From Gnetum montanum (Eukaryota > Streptophyta > Gnetopsida > Gnetales > Gnetaceae): 64,000 nucleotides of DNA. Below the pieces are notes generated by a model. The model did no database searches. It was not told where the DNA came from and saw only the letters and a program-made list of their open reading frames with translations. The DNA lies in assembly GCA_015680685.1 (NCBI GenBank), contig MNCI01006866.1, positions 11,493-75,492 of the forward strand. Reading direction: 5' to 3'. The translations under genes were made by a program, and so were the position numbers. This document shows positions 33,217-43,691 of the stretch, in pieces. Positions within the stretch are counted from its first letter, which is position 1. Every line of letters begins with the position of its first letter.

Positions 33217-33965
33217 TGCATGCTCTCGTTGTGTATTTGCATTCTTTTGTTAATAGAGTAGCTGAACTCTTCTAGTTTTATTTTGTAGTCTTAGAGAACA
33301 GTTAGTGAGTGTTCACAATGTGGATCTAAGTTAGTTCTATGACATCTTATTCAAGTGGCAATGTACCTAAACACATTCCATGAATGACAATAAGATCGAG
33401 ATTGATTCTTACTCATTGTAGCACTTTGACTTAGATTAAATTTACTTTCCATGAAATTTATGTTTCATGTACTTAGTTAATATTTATGTTTCCATGCATG
33501 TTAATGAATTGGTGGAATGAGCGTGACTAGTTTTGAGCATAAATAGATATTCACTTAGTGATCCTAGTAGCGTTATTGCTTGGTTCATCTAGTAGCATAG
33601 TGCTTGGTAATCCTAGTAGAGGATATGTGGGTTTAGGACATGTACAGCAAGCTACGCATGGACACTCATTGCTTGTAGGCTAGTTTAGACTTCACTTTCT
33701 ATTGCTAATTAGTTAAATAATTGATTTCTTTATTATCATTAGGAGTAGCCTAAGGCTAAAACAACATCAAGAATCATATGCCTCACTTTGGACTAAACCA
33801 TATGTGACAAAGCTACCACTAGTCCAAATGGGAAGGCATTGAATTGTGATCCAGGCATAATGATCTAGATGCCACAACTAATTCCATCCATGGAATTTGA
33901 CTGGATTATGCATGAACACTTGTGATTCGTATGGTTGGATGTAGGGGGTACCTTGCCACTCATCA

Positions 33966-35480
33966 ACAACCATCAAGGATGACTTCCCTTTGCTTAGTAT
34001 TGATCAACTTATTGATATTACATCTGGACATGCCTTGTTGTCCTTTATGGATGGAATTTTGGGATATAACCAAATTAGGATCAACCCAGAGCACCAACTT
34101 AGCATAATCTTTATGATCCCATGATAGACTTTTGTTATACCATGATGCCCTTTGGCCTTAAGAACACTGGAGTGACACACTAAAGAGCAATGACCTATAT
34201 CTTGAGTGCTTACATGTTAGGTTTGCTTAATGATTATATAGATGACATATCTGTGAAGTCTAAGATAGCCAATGACCTAGATCTTATGCTTAAATGATGC
34301 CTCAAATATGAGCTTAGGCTCAATCTTAAGAAGTATGTCTTTGATATCAAGATTGGTAAGATGCTTGGCTTTGTAGCCTCTAAAGCAAGGATATGCATAG
34401 ATCTTGATAAGGTTAAGGCCATATCCAAATTGGTAGCACCTACCAACCTTAAAGAGCTTCAGGGATTGTGAGGTAGATTATAGTTTATTCATAGGTTTAT
34501 TTTTAGGCTTACGGATAAGTCATAGCCTATGCAACACTTGCTTAAGAAAGGAGTTCACTATGAGTAGACAGGTTAATGCCAAAAAGCCTTTGAAAACCTT
34601 AAGTAAGAGTTGACATAATTTTTGATAGTCTATCCTCCACAAGAGTGTAAAAAATTTTAAATTTATCTTGTCATCTCTAATACATCCATTGCCTCTCTAC
34701 TTTGTCAAAAACATGATGATACGACAGAAATACCTATATACTACCTTAGTGATGCGTTAGTAGCCCATGAGACCCAATACACTGAAGTGGAGAAGTATTG
34801 TCTAGCACTAGTCTTCTCTTTGAAGAAATGGAGACACCACCTCTTTAGAAGCCAAGTCAATGTAATCTGCAAGGACAACATACTCAGAGCCATAATGACC
34901 AACATCTATGAAAGTAGTCATATTGCTCGATAGAAAGCCATAACCATAGAGTTCAACCTCCATTTCATCTTTCAATCCTCAACAAAAGGTCAAGCTATAG
35001 CTGTACAACTTATAGTTTCACCTATTGATAATCAACAAACCATAGACCCTGAGTTCCTTAATGAATACATTAACATAGTTAGCCAAGTGCCTGAGGATTA
35101 TGGGGTAGTCATGAACTTTGATAAAACTTCAACTGCCCATGGGACTAGTGTTGCTGCCATTGTAACATTCACATTTGGTGAGATCCAACTCTTTGCCTAC
35201 CATTTTGAATTCCCATGTACCAATAACATAGCATAATATGAGCGTTGATCAAAGGGATATGGTAGCTTGCTACCTAGAAATTAGATGCCTAGACATTAAA
35301 GGCAATTCACAACTCATGGTCAACCAAGTAACCGAAGTCTATGTATGCAAAGTTAAGCATTTACAACCTTACTATGATCTAGGAAAGTAGTGGTTACAAT
35401 AATTCATACATGTTGATATCCAACACATACCTCAAAATGAAAACATCATAGTTGATGCAATTGCAACACTAGCCCTTAGT
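33966..35480 (+). pseudogene. RT (rest), RNase H and second RNase H-like domain of element D
   Basis: RT resumes with KDDFPL, SIDQLIDITSGHALLSFMDGILGYNQI, MPFGLKN-GVTHQRAMT, and the active-site block LNDYIDDISVKS (Y-I-D-D, catalytic Asps kept). RNase H follows near 34660-34930: YYLSDALVAHETQYTEVEKYCLALVF, then WRHHLFRSQVNVICKDN. A second RNase H-like domain is seen at 35090-35470: YGVVMNFDKTSTAHG, FEFPCTNNIA-YER, and NENIIVDAIATLAL at its end, with the first catalytic Asp present. The tandem second RNase H is a hallmark of the Tat lineage. Many stops and at least two frameshifts. Confidence 0.85.
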
Positions 35481-36637
35481 GTGATGCCAAATTTATTTAG
35501 CAAGTTTCCCACCTTAACTATGGTCTATGCTACTCCCATTACACAAAACACTAAGGATACCTTTGTGGGCATTGTTCATATTGCTCCTCCCAAGGAGTGG
35601 TATGATGATATCAAATTTTACCTTATGCATGGTGAATCCTCACAAGGTTGGACTACTTCTCAAAAGGACACCATACATAAGCAAGCAAAGCAGCATGTCA
35701 TCATAGGTGATAACACATTATGTCGACAATCCTATGATGGCATACTCCTAAAGTGCTTAGGTAAAATTGAAGCTAGAATAGTCCTAGAGGAGGTTAACAA
35801 GGGAGTTTGTGGAGGAAATATAAGACCTAAAGACATGGTTGCTAAGATTACATGATTAGGATACTATTGGCCCCATGTGGAAAATGATTTCTTGCAAAAG
35901 GTTAAGCGATGTGACACATGCCAACGATATAGCAACTTGATACATGTATCATCAACTAAGTTACATACAACCTAGATAACATGAGCATTTCAATGATAGG
36001 GGTTGGATATCATTAGACCTATAATGCCTAAGTCTACTGTAGGCCATAACTTCATCATTACTATAATCAAATACTTTACCAAGTGGGTTGAGGCTATTTG
36101 CCTAAGGAAGACCACATCTGAACAAGTTTGCAAATTTATCCTAGAAAACATTGTAGCTCATTTTGACATACCCATGACCACAGTTATGGATAATGGACCT
36201 TAATTTAATATGGTCATGGGTATGTCATGGAGAAATTACAGGTCAATCTTGGGTATGGACCTCATCTTGAATTACAGGTGCTATTGCTCCAAGTAGCCTT
36301 GACAGACTTCATCAATGATGATTAGAGTAAGGAGTTATAGACAATAGCACTGGATTCAGTGAAGTAGTGGTGTATGCAAGCACTTACTGATATCAAGCAC
36401 TATCAAGAGAGGTAGAAGCAACAACATCATCATAACTTGACCATGCGTAAGATTAAGGAGGGGGATCTAGTCCTCAAGGTCATTTGTGAGCATGTGGATA
36501 AATTCTTAGCTAACTCAAAAGGACCCTTCCTTGTTACTAGATCCTATAGAAATGGAGCATTCAGAATAGCCAACATGGATGGGAATGAGTTGGCCAATTT
36601 AGTCAATCATTCCTATCTAAAGACATACTACATGTAG
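35481..36637 (+). pseudogene. Integrase of element D
   Basis: Zinc-binding domain: HKQAKQHVIIGDNTLCRQS, then GVCGGNIRPKDMVAKIT and GYYWPHV, CDTCQRY (CxxC kept; one His of the HHCC set replaced by Asn). Core: GLDIIRPIMPKS (first catalytic Asp present), GHNFIITIIKYFTKWVEA, VAHFDIPMTTVMDNGP (second Asp present), after which the frame is lost and the Glu block cannot be read. C-terminal domain at 36437-36637: KIKEGDLVLK, GPFLVTRSYRNGAFRIANMDG, NHSYLKTYYM then TAG. The 124-residue N-terminal piece is one of the longest open stretches in D. Confidence 0.87.
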
Positions 36638-36878
36638 CTGATTGATTGTCAACAAGCAAGCTTACTTTCAATGATTTGCTATGATCTTAAATTAGGAACA
36701 CACACTACTAGGGCCTTAAATTGGTACCATGGTCTTAAACTAGTAACATTGGTGACTTGAATAGCCTAATTATCATGTGGCCTATATGCATTGTAGAATT
36801 ATAATATGCAATGGTGTTTTGTATTTTTTGTTAGTGCCTCTTGGATCAATCCTCTAGGCACCAACAAAGAGGGGCCTT
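36638..36878 (+). other. 3' untranslated region and polypurine tract of element D
   Basis: No coding. Contains the GGCCTTAAATTGGTACCATGG repeats also present at 21480-21720. AAAGAGGGGCC at 36866-36876, immediately before the LTR start, is the candidate polypurine tract. Confidence 0.7.
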
Positions 36879-37097
36879 TGAAACACCATAAAATTTTGCA
36901 TGTTATAATCAATCTTCATCATGTAGGTTTCACGCCATGAAGCTCAAGGAAAAATTTCATTGTAAATGTCAAAATCGTAATCCACAATGGGCAATTTCAC
37001 ATACTTTATACTTTTGGGGCTGAAAAACACCTCATAAGTGGTCTAAGCCTCATTCCCCAAGTGAAAAAGTCACCTAGTATATATATTTAGGCTTGGG

Positions 37098-37281
37098 NNN
37101 NNNNNNNNNNNNNNNNNNNNNNNNNNNNNNNNNNNNNNNNNNNNNNNNNNNNNNNNNNNNNNNNNNNNNNNNNNNNNNNNNNNNNNNNNNNNNNNNNNNN
37201 NNNNNNNNNNNNNNNNNNNNNNNNNNNNNNNNNNNNNNNNNNNNNNNNNNNNNNNNNNNNNNNNNNNNNNNNNNNNNNNNN
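37098..37281. other. Assembly gap (184 N)
   Basis: Unresolved bases at the same place in the LTR as the gap at 15967-16184. Confidence 1.
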
Positions 37282-37540
37282 TATGTTTGGAACCTTTTTC
37301 CCCTTCAATGTGAAGACTAAATGCACAACCTGGAAACTTTCCCCCTAGCTTGGAAACTTTCCCCCCAACCTAGAAAGTCTCCCACCCACCAATGTGAAAA
37401 ATTCAATCCTCCAGCATTGAAGCCCTAAGAGGTAAAATTCATCAATTCATGCACTTCAACGTTGACCATCCACTTCAACAAGCATGGAAGGTGTGCCCTA
37501 GTTACTACTTATAGTCAATGGAATGACTATGAGAAAAGGA

Positions 37541-37561
37541 GGGGGGGGGGGGGGGGGGGGG
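37541..37561. repeat. G homopolymer, 21 bases, followed by an undetermined base
   Basis: Run of G in the 3' LTR of D that is absent from the 5' LTR, which has CCATGGGAAAAGCAC at this place. Could be a sequencing or assembly artefact. Confidence 0.8.
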
Positions 37562-37694
37562 NGTGGGTTTGGAAAGGAAGCACTTACTATGTATAGTAAT
37601 CTCCCAAATTTGGGCATCCATTTCACCTAAAATTGTAGCAAATTTGTAGCCATTTCATAGCCAATTTGCAACCACATTCATGGACCAAAGATCC

Positions 37695-37702
37695 TATAAA
37701 AG
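37695..37702 (+). promoter_or_regulatory. TATA box of element D 3' LTR
   Basis: TATAAAAG in the same context as at 16593-16600. Confidence 0.65.
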
Positions 37703-38404
37703 CTAGCATCAAATACCATTGAAGGGTTACACATTTTTTTGATAAGTTCAGCAATTTTGGACAAAGTAGCAATTTGCATACACATAATTTCATACTTGGG
37801 GCATTTTCAAGCACTTAAGAGCTCTTGCAAGTTTCCATACTTGCATTCTCTTAAACCCCAGTGTGGAAGTAGTGAGGCCTTGAGATTTGATGGATTTTGG
37901 TGTTAATACCTGCACTTTTGGAATTCCAAACCTAGCATAGAGCAACTTAACATCCAAATATACTACCTTTCTCACCCCCTAGTAGTGACCCAATTGGCAA
38001 ATCCAAAGTTGCAGTAGCAAAGGAAGGTTTGACAACATCAAGAGTGGCTTAGCACCCGAATTGTGGAGCAGATCACCTCTCTTCAATGAGATTTAAACTC
38101 TTACACAAGTGAACCTCCCTTTTTTTGCTCATCTAGGCATCATTTGTACACATTTCTCTAACTTATTCTTTATTCATTTCTTAATAATGTTTTAAGTTTT
38201 GTGTTCAAAAATATATTTATTATTTGGATTTGTTTATATTTCCATGTTTTGCATCTTATAAGTTCTTGGTTTATCTGCCAAACTAGCCAAGATGCCTTGA
38301 ATTCCATTTTTATTATGAAGGCCTTAGAGATTCACGGTTGGGGAACTACTTGCACCAAGGATCCTTGGTTCTCATTATAGCAATCAAGGTTTTTAGTTGT
38401 AACA

Positions 38405-39232
38405 ACAAGATACATGTGTTCACACACAATCCCGATTGCACTTTGCAGATAAGGCAATGTGATTATACCAGTAATTCATTAGCATTCATGATCATTGTCT
38501 TTCCATGTGAGTTAGTAAAATTAATGTGTATGATTTAACTCATGGTGAGGTATATGATGTTGATGTTAATTGGCCATTAGACTTCTAGTAAACATGAAGT
38601 GAAAGTAAAGGTTTCTAAATCTAAGTGATAGTAAAAAAAATCTAAACTAGCCTATGCAATGAGTAATCGGTCCTAATCTTCTGATCACACCTTGAACCTT
38701 TCGTAACTACTACTATGATTGCTAAGTACCACACTCTTGGGTGTACCAAGTGATAGTACTACTAGGTTACCAAGCAATTACACTTACATGCTCAAGATTA
38801 GTTGTAATCATTTTGCTTAATGACATTAAACATAAATTGCAAGTAATCATAAACATTAACTATGAAAATAGTAAACTAATTGGAAACAGAAAAAAAACTA
38901 AGTGTTGCTACAATGATGTAGAGTAACCTTGATCTTTATTACTAGTCATGCAATGCATCCAAGTACATCACACTTGAATAGAGATTTTATTCAATTACAA
39001 AACATCACATTGTGGGCACACATTGCTAAGTACTAAATTCAAGAAAAAAAACTAAAAAAGTTATGTTACTATGCCAACAAATCTATTGTGGATCCATGCC
39101 CCTAAGTGCTGCTTATATAGGCTAGTATGCATCCCTTGATATTGGTTATATGATAACATATGCTGAGATATGATAATGTATCTACAACATCATAACTACG
39201 ATATCGTTGTCATGAAAAAATTGGATTTATCA
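38405..39232 (-). repeat. Main part of the LTR shared by elements A and B
   Basis: Continuation of the LTR begun at 15727-15764, matching 4063-4940. It contains GGCAATGTGATTATACCAGTAATT, the tandem GGTGTACCAAGTGATAGTACTACTAGG block and the U3 dyads (GATATCGTTGTC). The minus-strand start TGATAAATCC lies at 39232. On its left it ends at element A (beyond D); on its right it is followed directly by the 3' internal sequence of element B. The first five bases (ACAAG) are D's target-site copy. Confidence 0.87.
39113..39119 (-). promoter_or_regulatory. TATA box of shared A/B LTR
   Basis: On the minus strand CCTATATAAGCAGC, at the same relative position as the TATAAATA of the A 3' LTR. Confidence 0.55.
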
Positions 39233-41599
39233 TACCTTGACAACTGATTGAAAACTCATCTTTGAGTTAAAAAATGAGGATGGAGTTTCTTACAAAATAC
39301 AGAGGTAGATTTATATGCAACTGACTTCTATGTACATGACTCTCAAGTGCTGCAGTGGAGTTTACAAAAATAAACACATGACATGAAAATTTTGACAATG
39401 AATGAAAAACAAAATCTAATGAGGTTAAATGTAGCCTTATGTTGTTCCAGGTGAAGGTGGCTCTTCCATAGGTTTCTTCCCTTTGTCATTAGGCTTCTTA
39501 AATTGGTATTTGCTCAAGAGCACCTGCAACTTCTCTTCTTTTATTCTTGGATTGTAGATAGTTCATGTTGATGAACCAATACTTGATGGATTTGGTATGT
39601 TTTATAGAGATGGTAGTTGTGGAAACATCTAATTAGCTTTAATGTACCATGCTGAAAACTATTGTCTCTCTTCTTCAAAAGCTCTAGTCTTTTCTATGAG
39701 TTCATGGTAGTCTATTAATCTTTTGGCTAGATTTGCTACTACATCTTTTTGCCCTTGGTGGCCAGCCTTAACTACTTCTAGTTCTAAGTTTGCTACTAGA
39801 AGTTTCTGTAGAGCATTATTTCTATTTGCAAACTCCTTCTTGTACAAGGCATAGGTGGCTACTACTTGCTATTCTAGCTCATTTCTTGGCCTTCCTGCTG
39901 TTAACAAGGCCAAATTAGCATAACGGAGGTTTGCTAATGCCATGTAATCTTTTAAGTGTTCTATTTACAAGTCTTTATTTTTCACTTCCACTTGATAGGT
40001 TTGGGTCATGCTGTCCAAGATGGGTTTCCAATTAGGATTTTGTGTTGCAATAGAACTGATTTTGGCCTTTGCCATATGAATCTCTTTCTTATTTATCTAT
40101 TTATACATTCCCACTTGGTCTTAGAAGTGTTCTTTGAGCCTTTCATGTTTCTTAGCCTTATTTTGACACATGCTAATTTTGATAGCTAATTTCTGTCTAA
40201 TGGCATGTACCTCCTCCATAGAGAGGATTCTATTTTCTCTTGCGAGGTGGCTCATATCTTGGTTGACTCTCATTAGTTGATTCCTCAATTGATGGATACT
40301 TTCTTCTAGAATATATTTTTGCTTTTCTACTATGGTCAACCTCATATTGTCTGTAGTGAGTTGTTTATTTTCTTCCTGTAAGGTAGTATGTGCTTTGGCA
40401 TGGGCATTTGATTAGGCTTTGTCTATTGAAGCTTTCCATACTACCTTTTCTTTATCATTTGCTATGTCTTTATTATTCTTAAGGAGGAAATTGATCTGCT
40501 TAGTTTTGAATTATGCTATTTGATTTGGCGCTATGAATTGAGTTGGATCTCTCCTTTCTACTCTTAGGCCTACAAGCTCTTCTTGTAATCGGCAAAGCTC
40601 GTTCTCAACATTCTTTGCCATGATTTCAGCCATGATTAATTTTCCTTTAGTGGAAGTTAATTTAAATTATGTTACAGTGACATCACTAAGAATATCAAAG
40701 AGATTTATCATAACCTGTCCTATCTGCAATAGTCTATCTAACACATCTTCATGTTTTGTAGGAGTCATGGAGGGACTAACTAGAATTTGAGCATCTTTGG
40801 TTCTAGAAATATTAATTGGTGGCACAAAAAGTACATTAAATGATTCTTTGATATAATTAGTAATCACTTTTGCAGCTCTTGCTATATCATGGTGTTGCAT
40901 GACCATAATTGTGGCTCCTTCTCCTGATTCAAGCACCACTTGGAATAATGCGGTGTTTCTAGAAATTTGTTGTGACCATTGGACCTCTCCTCCTAACTGC
41001 AACGATATTTGTCCACTAGCAAGATTGGTTAAAATGATTGATCTAACTACATCATCAATAACTTTGAATAGATTGGTCTCTTCTCTGCTTCCCAAACTAA
41101 TAGTTTTTGCAATTTGCTATAGATGACTCATTAAAGGTCTGTAATCTTGTAGCAGCAGTGGTGCAACTTGCAGTTGCTGCTACTGTTGTCTTTAGGTAGT
41201 TTCCTCAGTGCCTGGTTATTCTTCTAATTGGTCCTTTATGGGAGGCACTAGCTTGATCATTTTGGCATAGGAAGCATTCTGTGCCTTTCTTAATGCATCA
41301 TTTGTATACCCTAGGATGCTAGCTCATTTACATAACTTCTAGATAAGGCAAGGGAATGGAAGTGTTAAGTTCCCTACCTTCTTTTCCTCAAACCACCTTT
41401 TGATTTCTGTGAAGTAGAGGTGAGTGATGTTTGCATTAAATTTTCCTATTAATATTGCACTCCCTTTGGCCACATATGTAGATATTTAATTTAATCTCCT
41501 AGTAGAAAACATGTGATAAATGCCAATTTTGAAATAGATATGTTCTTTTGTAGTCAATTCACTATACTCTTTTATCTTCCCTGCCATATGCTTATTGCA
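39233..41599 (-). mobile_element. Element B: 3' part of a second Athila-like copy
   Basis: Starts at the LTR boundary with a decayed polypurine tract (GTTGTCAAGGTA on the minus strand) and matches element A 4941-7320 along its length. The match stops abruptly at about 41599, where RTE-type LINE sequence begins. No integrase, RT or gag of B is present in the window, so B is truncated. Confidence 0.85.
39437..41599 (-). pseudogene. 3' ORF of element B, env-position coiled-coil protein (best copy)
   Basis: Best-preserved copy of the 3' ORF also present in A. On the minus strand: an open block at 41095-40667 (MGSREETNLFKVIDDVVRSI, SLQLGGEVQW, NTALFQVVLESGEGATIMVM, SFNVLFVPP, TKDAQILVSPSMTP, EDVLDRLL). 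Then, through a few stops, a long heptad-rich region (VEKQKYILEESIHQLRNQLM at 40345-40121; NNALQKLLVANLELEVVKAG and VANLAKRLIDYHELIEKTR at 39847-39659). It ends DKGKKPMEEPPSPGTT then TAA at 39437. About 700 residues would be left. Predicted fold: globular N-terminal part plus long coiled coil. No membrane span or signal peptide is visible. A function cannot be assigned. Confidence 0.7.
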
Positions 41600-42960
41600 C
41601 CCACAGTAAAAAAAACTTTGTTGTTCCCATTTATAAAAATAAAGGAGATGTGCAACATTATAAAAACTATAGAGGGACAAGCTAATGAACCATACTATGA
41701 AGCTTTGGGAAATAGTCATAGAGCATCATTTTAGACTTTAACATTATTAGAAAATCAATTTGGATTAATGCTATGGAGATTTATTATAGAGGTTATTTTC
41801 TTGATATGACAATTGATGGATAAATTTTAAAAACATAGAAAATATTTACATATGTTCTTCATTGACTTAGAAAAAGCATATGATAGATTGCTTAGAGATA
41901 TTATATGGTGGGCCTTGTGTAGTAAAAACATCTTTGATAAATATATTAAAGTGATTCAAGATATGTATGAAGGAGTTACCACTAAAATTTATTTAGCTTA
42001 TGGAACAACATTTGATTTTTTTAGTCATAGCAAGTTTACTTTAGGTTTAAGTTGTACTTATTGGCTATTATTAAGAATGAATTAATAAAGAAAATACAAG
42101 ATGAAATCCCTTGGTGTATTTTATTTGCAAATGACATTGTGTTGGTATATATAGCTCGAGAAAATATTTCTTGTAAAATGGAGAAGTGGAGACATAGTCT
42201 AGAATCAAAAACTTAAAAATTAGTAGAAGACATAATATATTGAATGTAATTTTAGTGACAACATAAACAATGGTAAAAAAATAATTGACAATTCAAGGCA
42301 AAAAAGTTTCTCATTGTAAATAATTTTGCTACCTTGGATCATTTCTTCAATCACATGGTGAAATTAATAAAGATATAAAAAATAGAATTGAGGTAGTCAA
42401 AATGGACACATGCTAGTGGTATTCTATGAGATAAAAGAATACCAATAAAATTGAAGGGGAAATTTTATATGATGTTGAATGTTGTGCAATACAAAAGAGG
42501 CACAAACAAAAAACTAGTATGGTAGAAATGAAAATGTTTTGATGGATATCAGATGTTACTAAAAAAGATAAACTACATAATATAGATGTCACAAAAACAC
42601 TTGGAATGACTTTTACTTTAGATAAGCCACAATAATGGTAGCTTAGATGGTTTAGACATGTGAAAAAAATATCAGATAATGAGTCTATAAATAAAGGTTG
42701 TTACATCATTGTTTTATGAAAGCCATCAAAAGGACAACCAAAGAAGACATGGAAACAAACAATTGAAGATGATTTAAAGAAACTATAAAAAAATAAAGAT
42801 CTAGCTTTACATATAAGTAAGTGATAAAAAAGAAATCATGTTGTGGATGCCATTTTGTTAAAGCTATGATGATAATGATGATGATGATGATGATATCATG
42901 TAATGGATGCCATTTCGTTAATGCTATAATGATAATGATGATGATATCATAAGGTGGTGC
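41600..42960 (+). mobile_element. RTE-type LINE, 5'-truncated
   Basis: Reverse transcriptase C-terminal half of an RTE-clade non-LTR element. Blocks: YRGTSLMNHTMKLWE, ENQFGLM, MFFIDLEKAYDRLLRDIIWWAL, KYIKVIQDMYEGVTTKIY, IPWCILFANDIVLV (FADD box changed to FAND), KMEKWRHSLESK, KLKGKFYMML and LKCFDGYQMLLKKI. Frames shift repeatedly. The 3' end is a pair of copies of GGATGCCATTT(T/C)GTTAA(A/T)GCTAT followed by TGATAATGATGATGATGAT, typical of the short-repeat tails of RTE LINEs. The left end coincides with the end of element B, so it either inserted there or joined a deletion. Confidence 0.87.
42838..42948 (+). repeat. Duplicated RTE LINE tail with (TGA)n
   Basis: Two copies, about 60 bp apart, of TGGATGCCATTTNGTTAANGCTATNATGATAATGATGATGAT, each ending ATATCAT. 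The first has more TGA units. Confidence 0.85.
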
Positions 42961-43691
42961 AAGTTTCTAGTTCAATTCTCATTTGATAGTAAAAAATGTT
43001 TGTTACATGGATATGTAATTTGTTAGTTCTCTAAATGTGTAAGAATGTGGGCTACTTTCAAAATGAAACAATAATTGTAGTCACATGAAACTTTGGTAGA
43101 ACTGCTATAACATGAAACTATGTTAGACCTAGCAACAATTATGCTATGGTTACTCAAATAATAAGTTAACTTATTGGTATAACTCTTGATTTAGAAGCTC
43201 ATAAATTATAGGTTTCATTCTAGCAAGCAATATTGAATTATAAAGTTATAAGTTGAATATGTACCTTAAAGGTAAATATTGTTTTATTTTTTTTAATTTA
43301 AATTTCAGACATACCTCACACCAAGTTCCCATGCTATGTCCAAGCTAAGGTTATAATACTCTTATTACATTGTTAACAAGTCAAAGTTTATTATTTTTAA
43401 TTAATTGTAAGTTCAAATTCAATTTCAAAAATTCAAGAAGATTTCTCACTAATCTAAAGGGTAAACATTTATCGTTCCTTCTAAGACCTGCTTAACTTAA
43501 TAAGCATTAAGCCTAATGGTGATGACCTTTACTTCATGTGATAAATGGTAGAACTTTAGTACCCTTACATTCACATATCACTATTCTTCATGATTTTAAA
43601 ATGAAATTTAATGGGCATAATGTGATCTCGATAATTTATTTCAAAGATTTTCAAAACTAGACCAAGTGGGAGATAGAAAATGATTCTAGCA
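42961..43691. other. No feature seen
   Basis: AT-rich spacer between LINE and FHA pseudogene; may include 5' flanking sequence of the FHA gene. Confidence 0.5.

Larger units (their letters stand above)
32947..33965 (+). repeat. Solo Athila-type LTR (E1) inside the RT of element D
   Basis: 1019 bp, start TGGATGAAGCATT, end CTTGCCACTCATCA. The RT reads DLNKV before it and KDDFPL-SIDQLI after it, so the insertion is precise. It is in the opposite orientation to solo LTR E2 and resembles it along the whole length. U3 holds a ~14-bp minisatellite (32960-33200), then a TATA box, then the ATCCTAGTAGCGTTATTGCTTGGT direct repeat. No primer site or internal sequence follows. A target duplication is not readable. 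Confidence 0.87.
15765..38404 (+). mobile_element. Element D: giant Tat-like Ty3/gypsy retrotransposon, 22.6 kb
   Basis: Two direct LTRs (15765-17318 and 36879-38404) starting TGAAACACCA, flanked by ATGGG on the left and ACAAG on the right. These could be a five-base target duplication differing only by transitions. Inside are gag, protease, an 11.1-kb foreign-looking block, RT, RNase H, a second RNase H-like domain and integrase, followed by a polypurine tract. The second RNase H and sequences such as AFA-SYEDI-GLDPHLV are typical of the Tat lineage. D is inserted in an Athila-type LTR and itself carries two solo LTRs. No domain is intact. Excluding the solo LTRs it is still about 20.7 kb, large even for Tat elements. 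Confidence 0.85.
36879..38404 (+). repeat. 3' LTR of element D
   Basis: About 1526 bp with a 184-base gap. It matches the 5' LTR throughout, including the minisatellite next to the gap, the TATA box (37695-37702) and the final GGTTTTTAGT. It differs by a 21-base G run at 37541-37561 and many single-base changes. The end is placed at ...TAACA, after which the interrupted Athila-type LTR resumes. Confidence 0.85.

Noticed and set aside
37087-37326. Open frames across the second N gap
   Set aside because: Same artefact.
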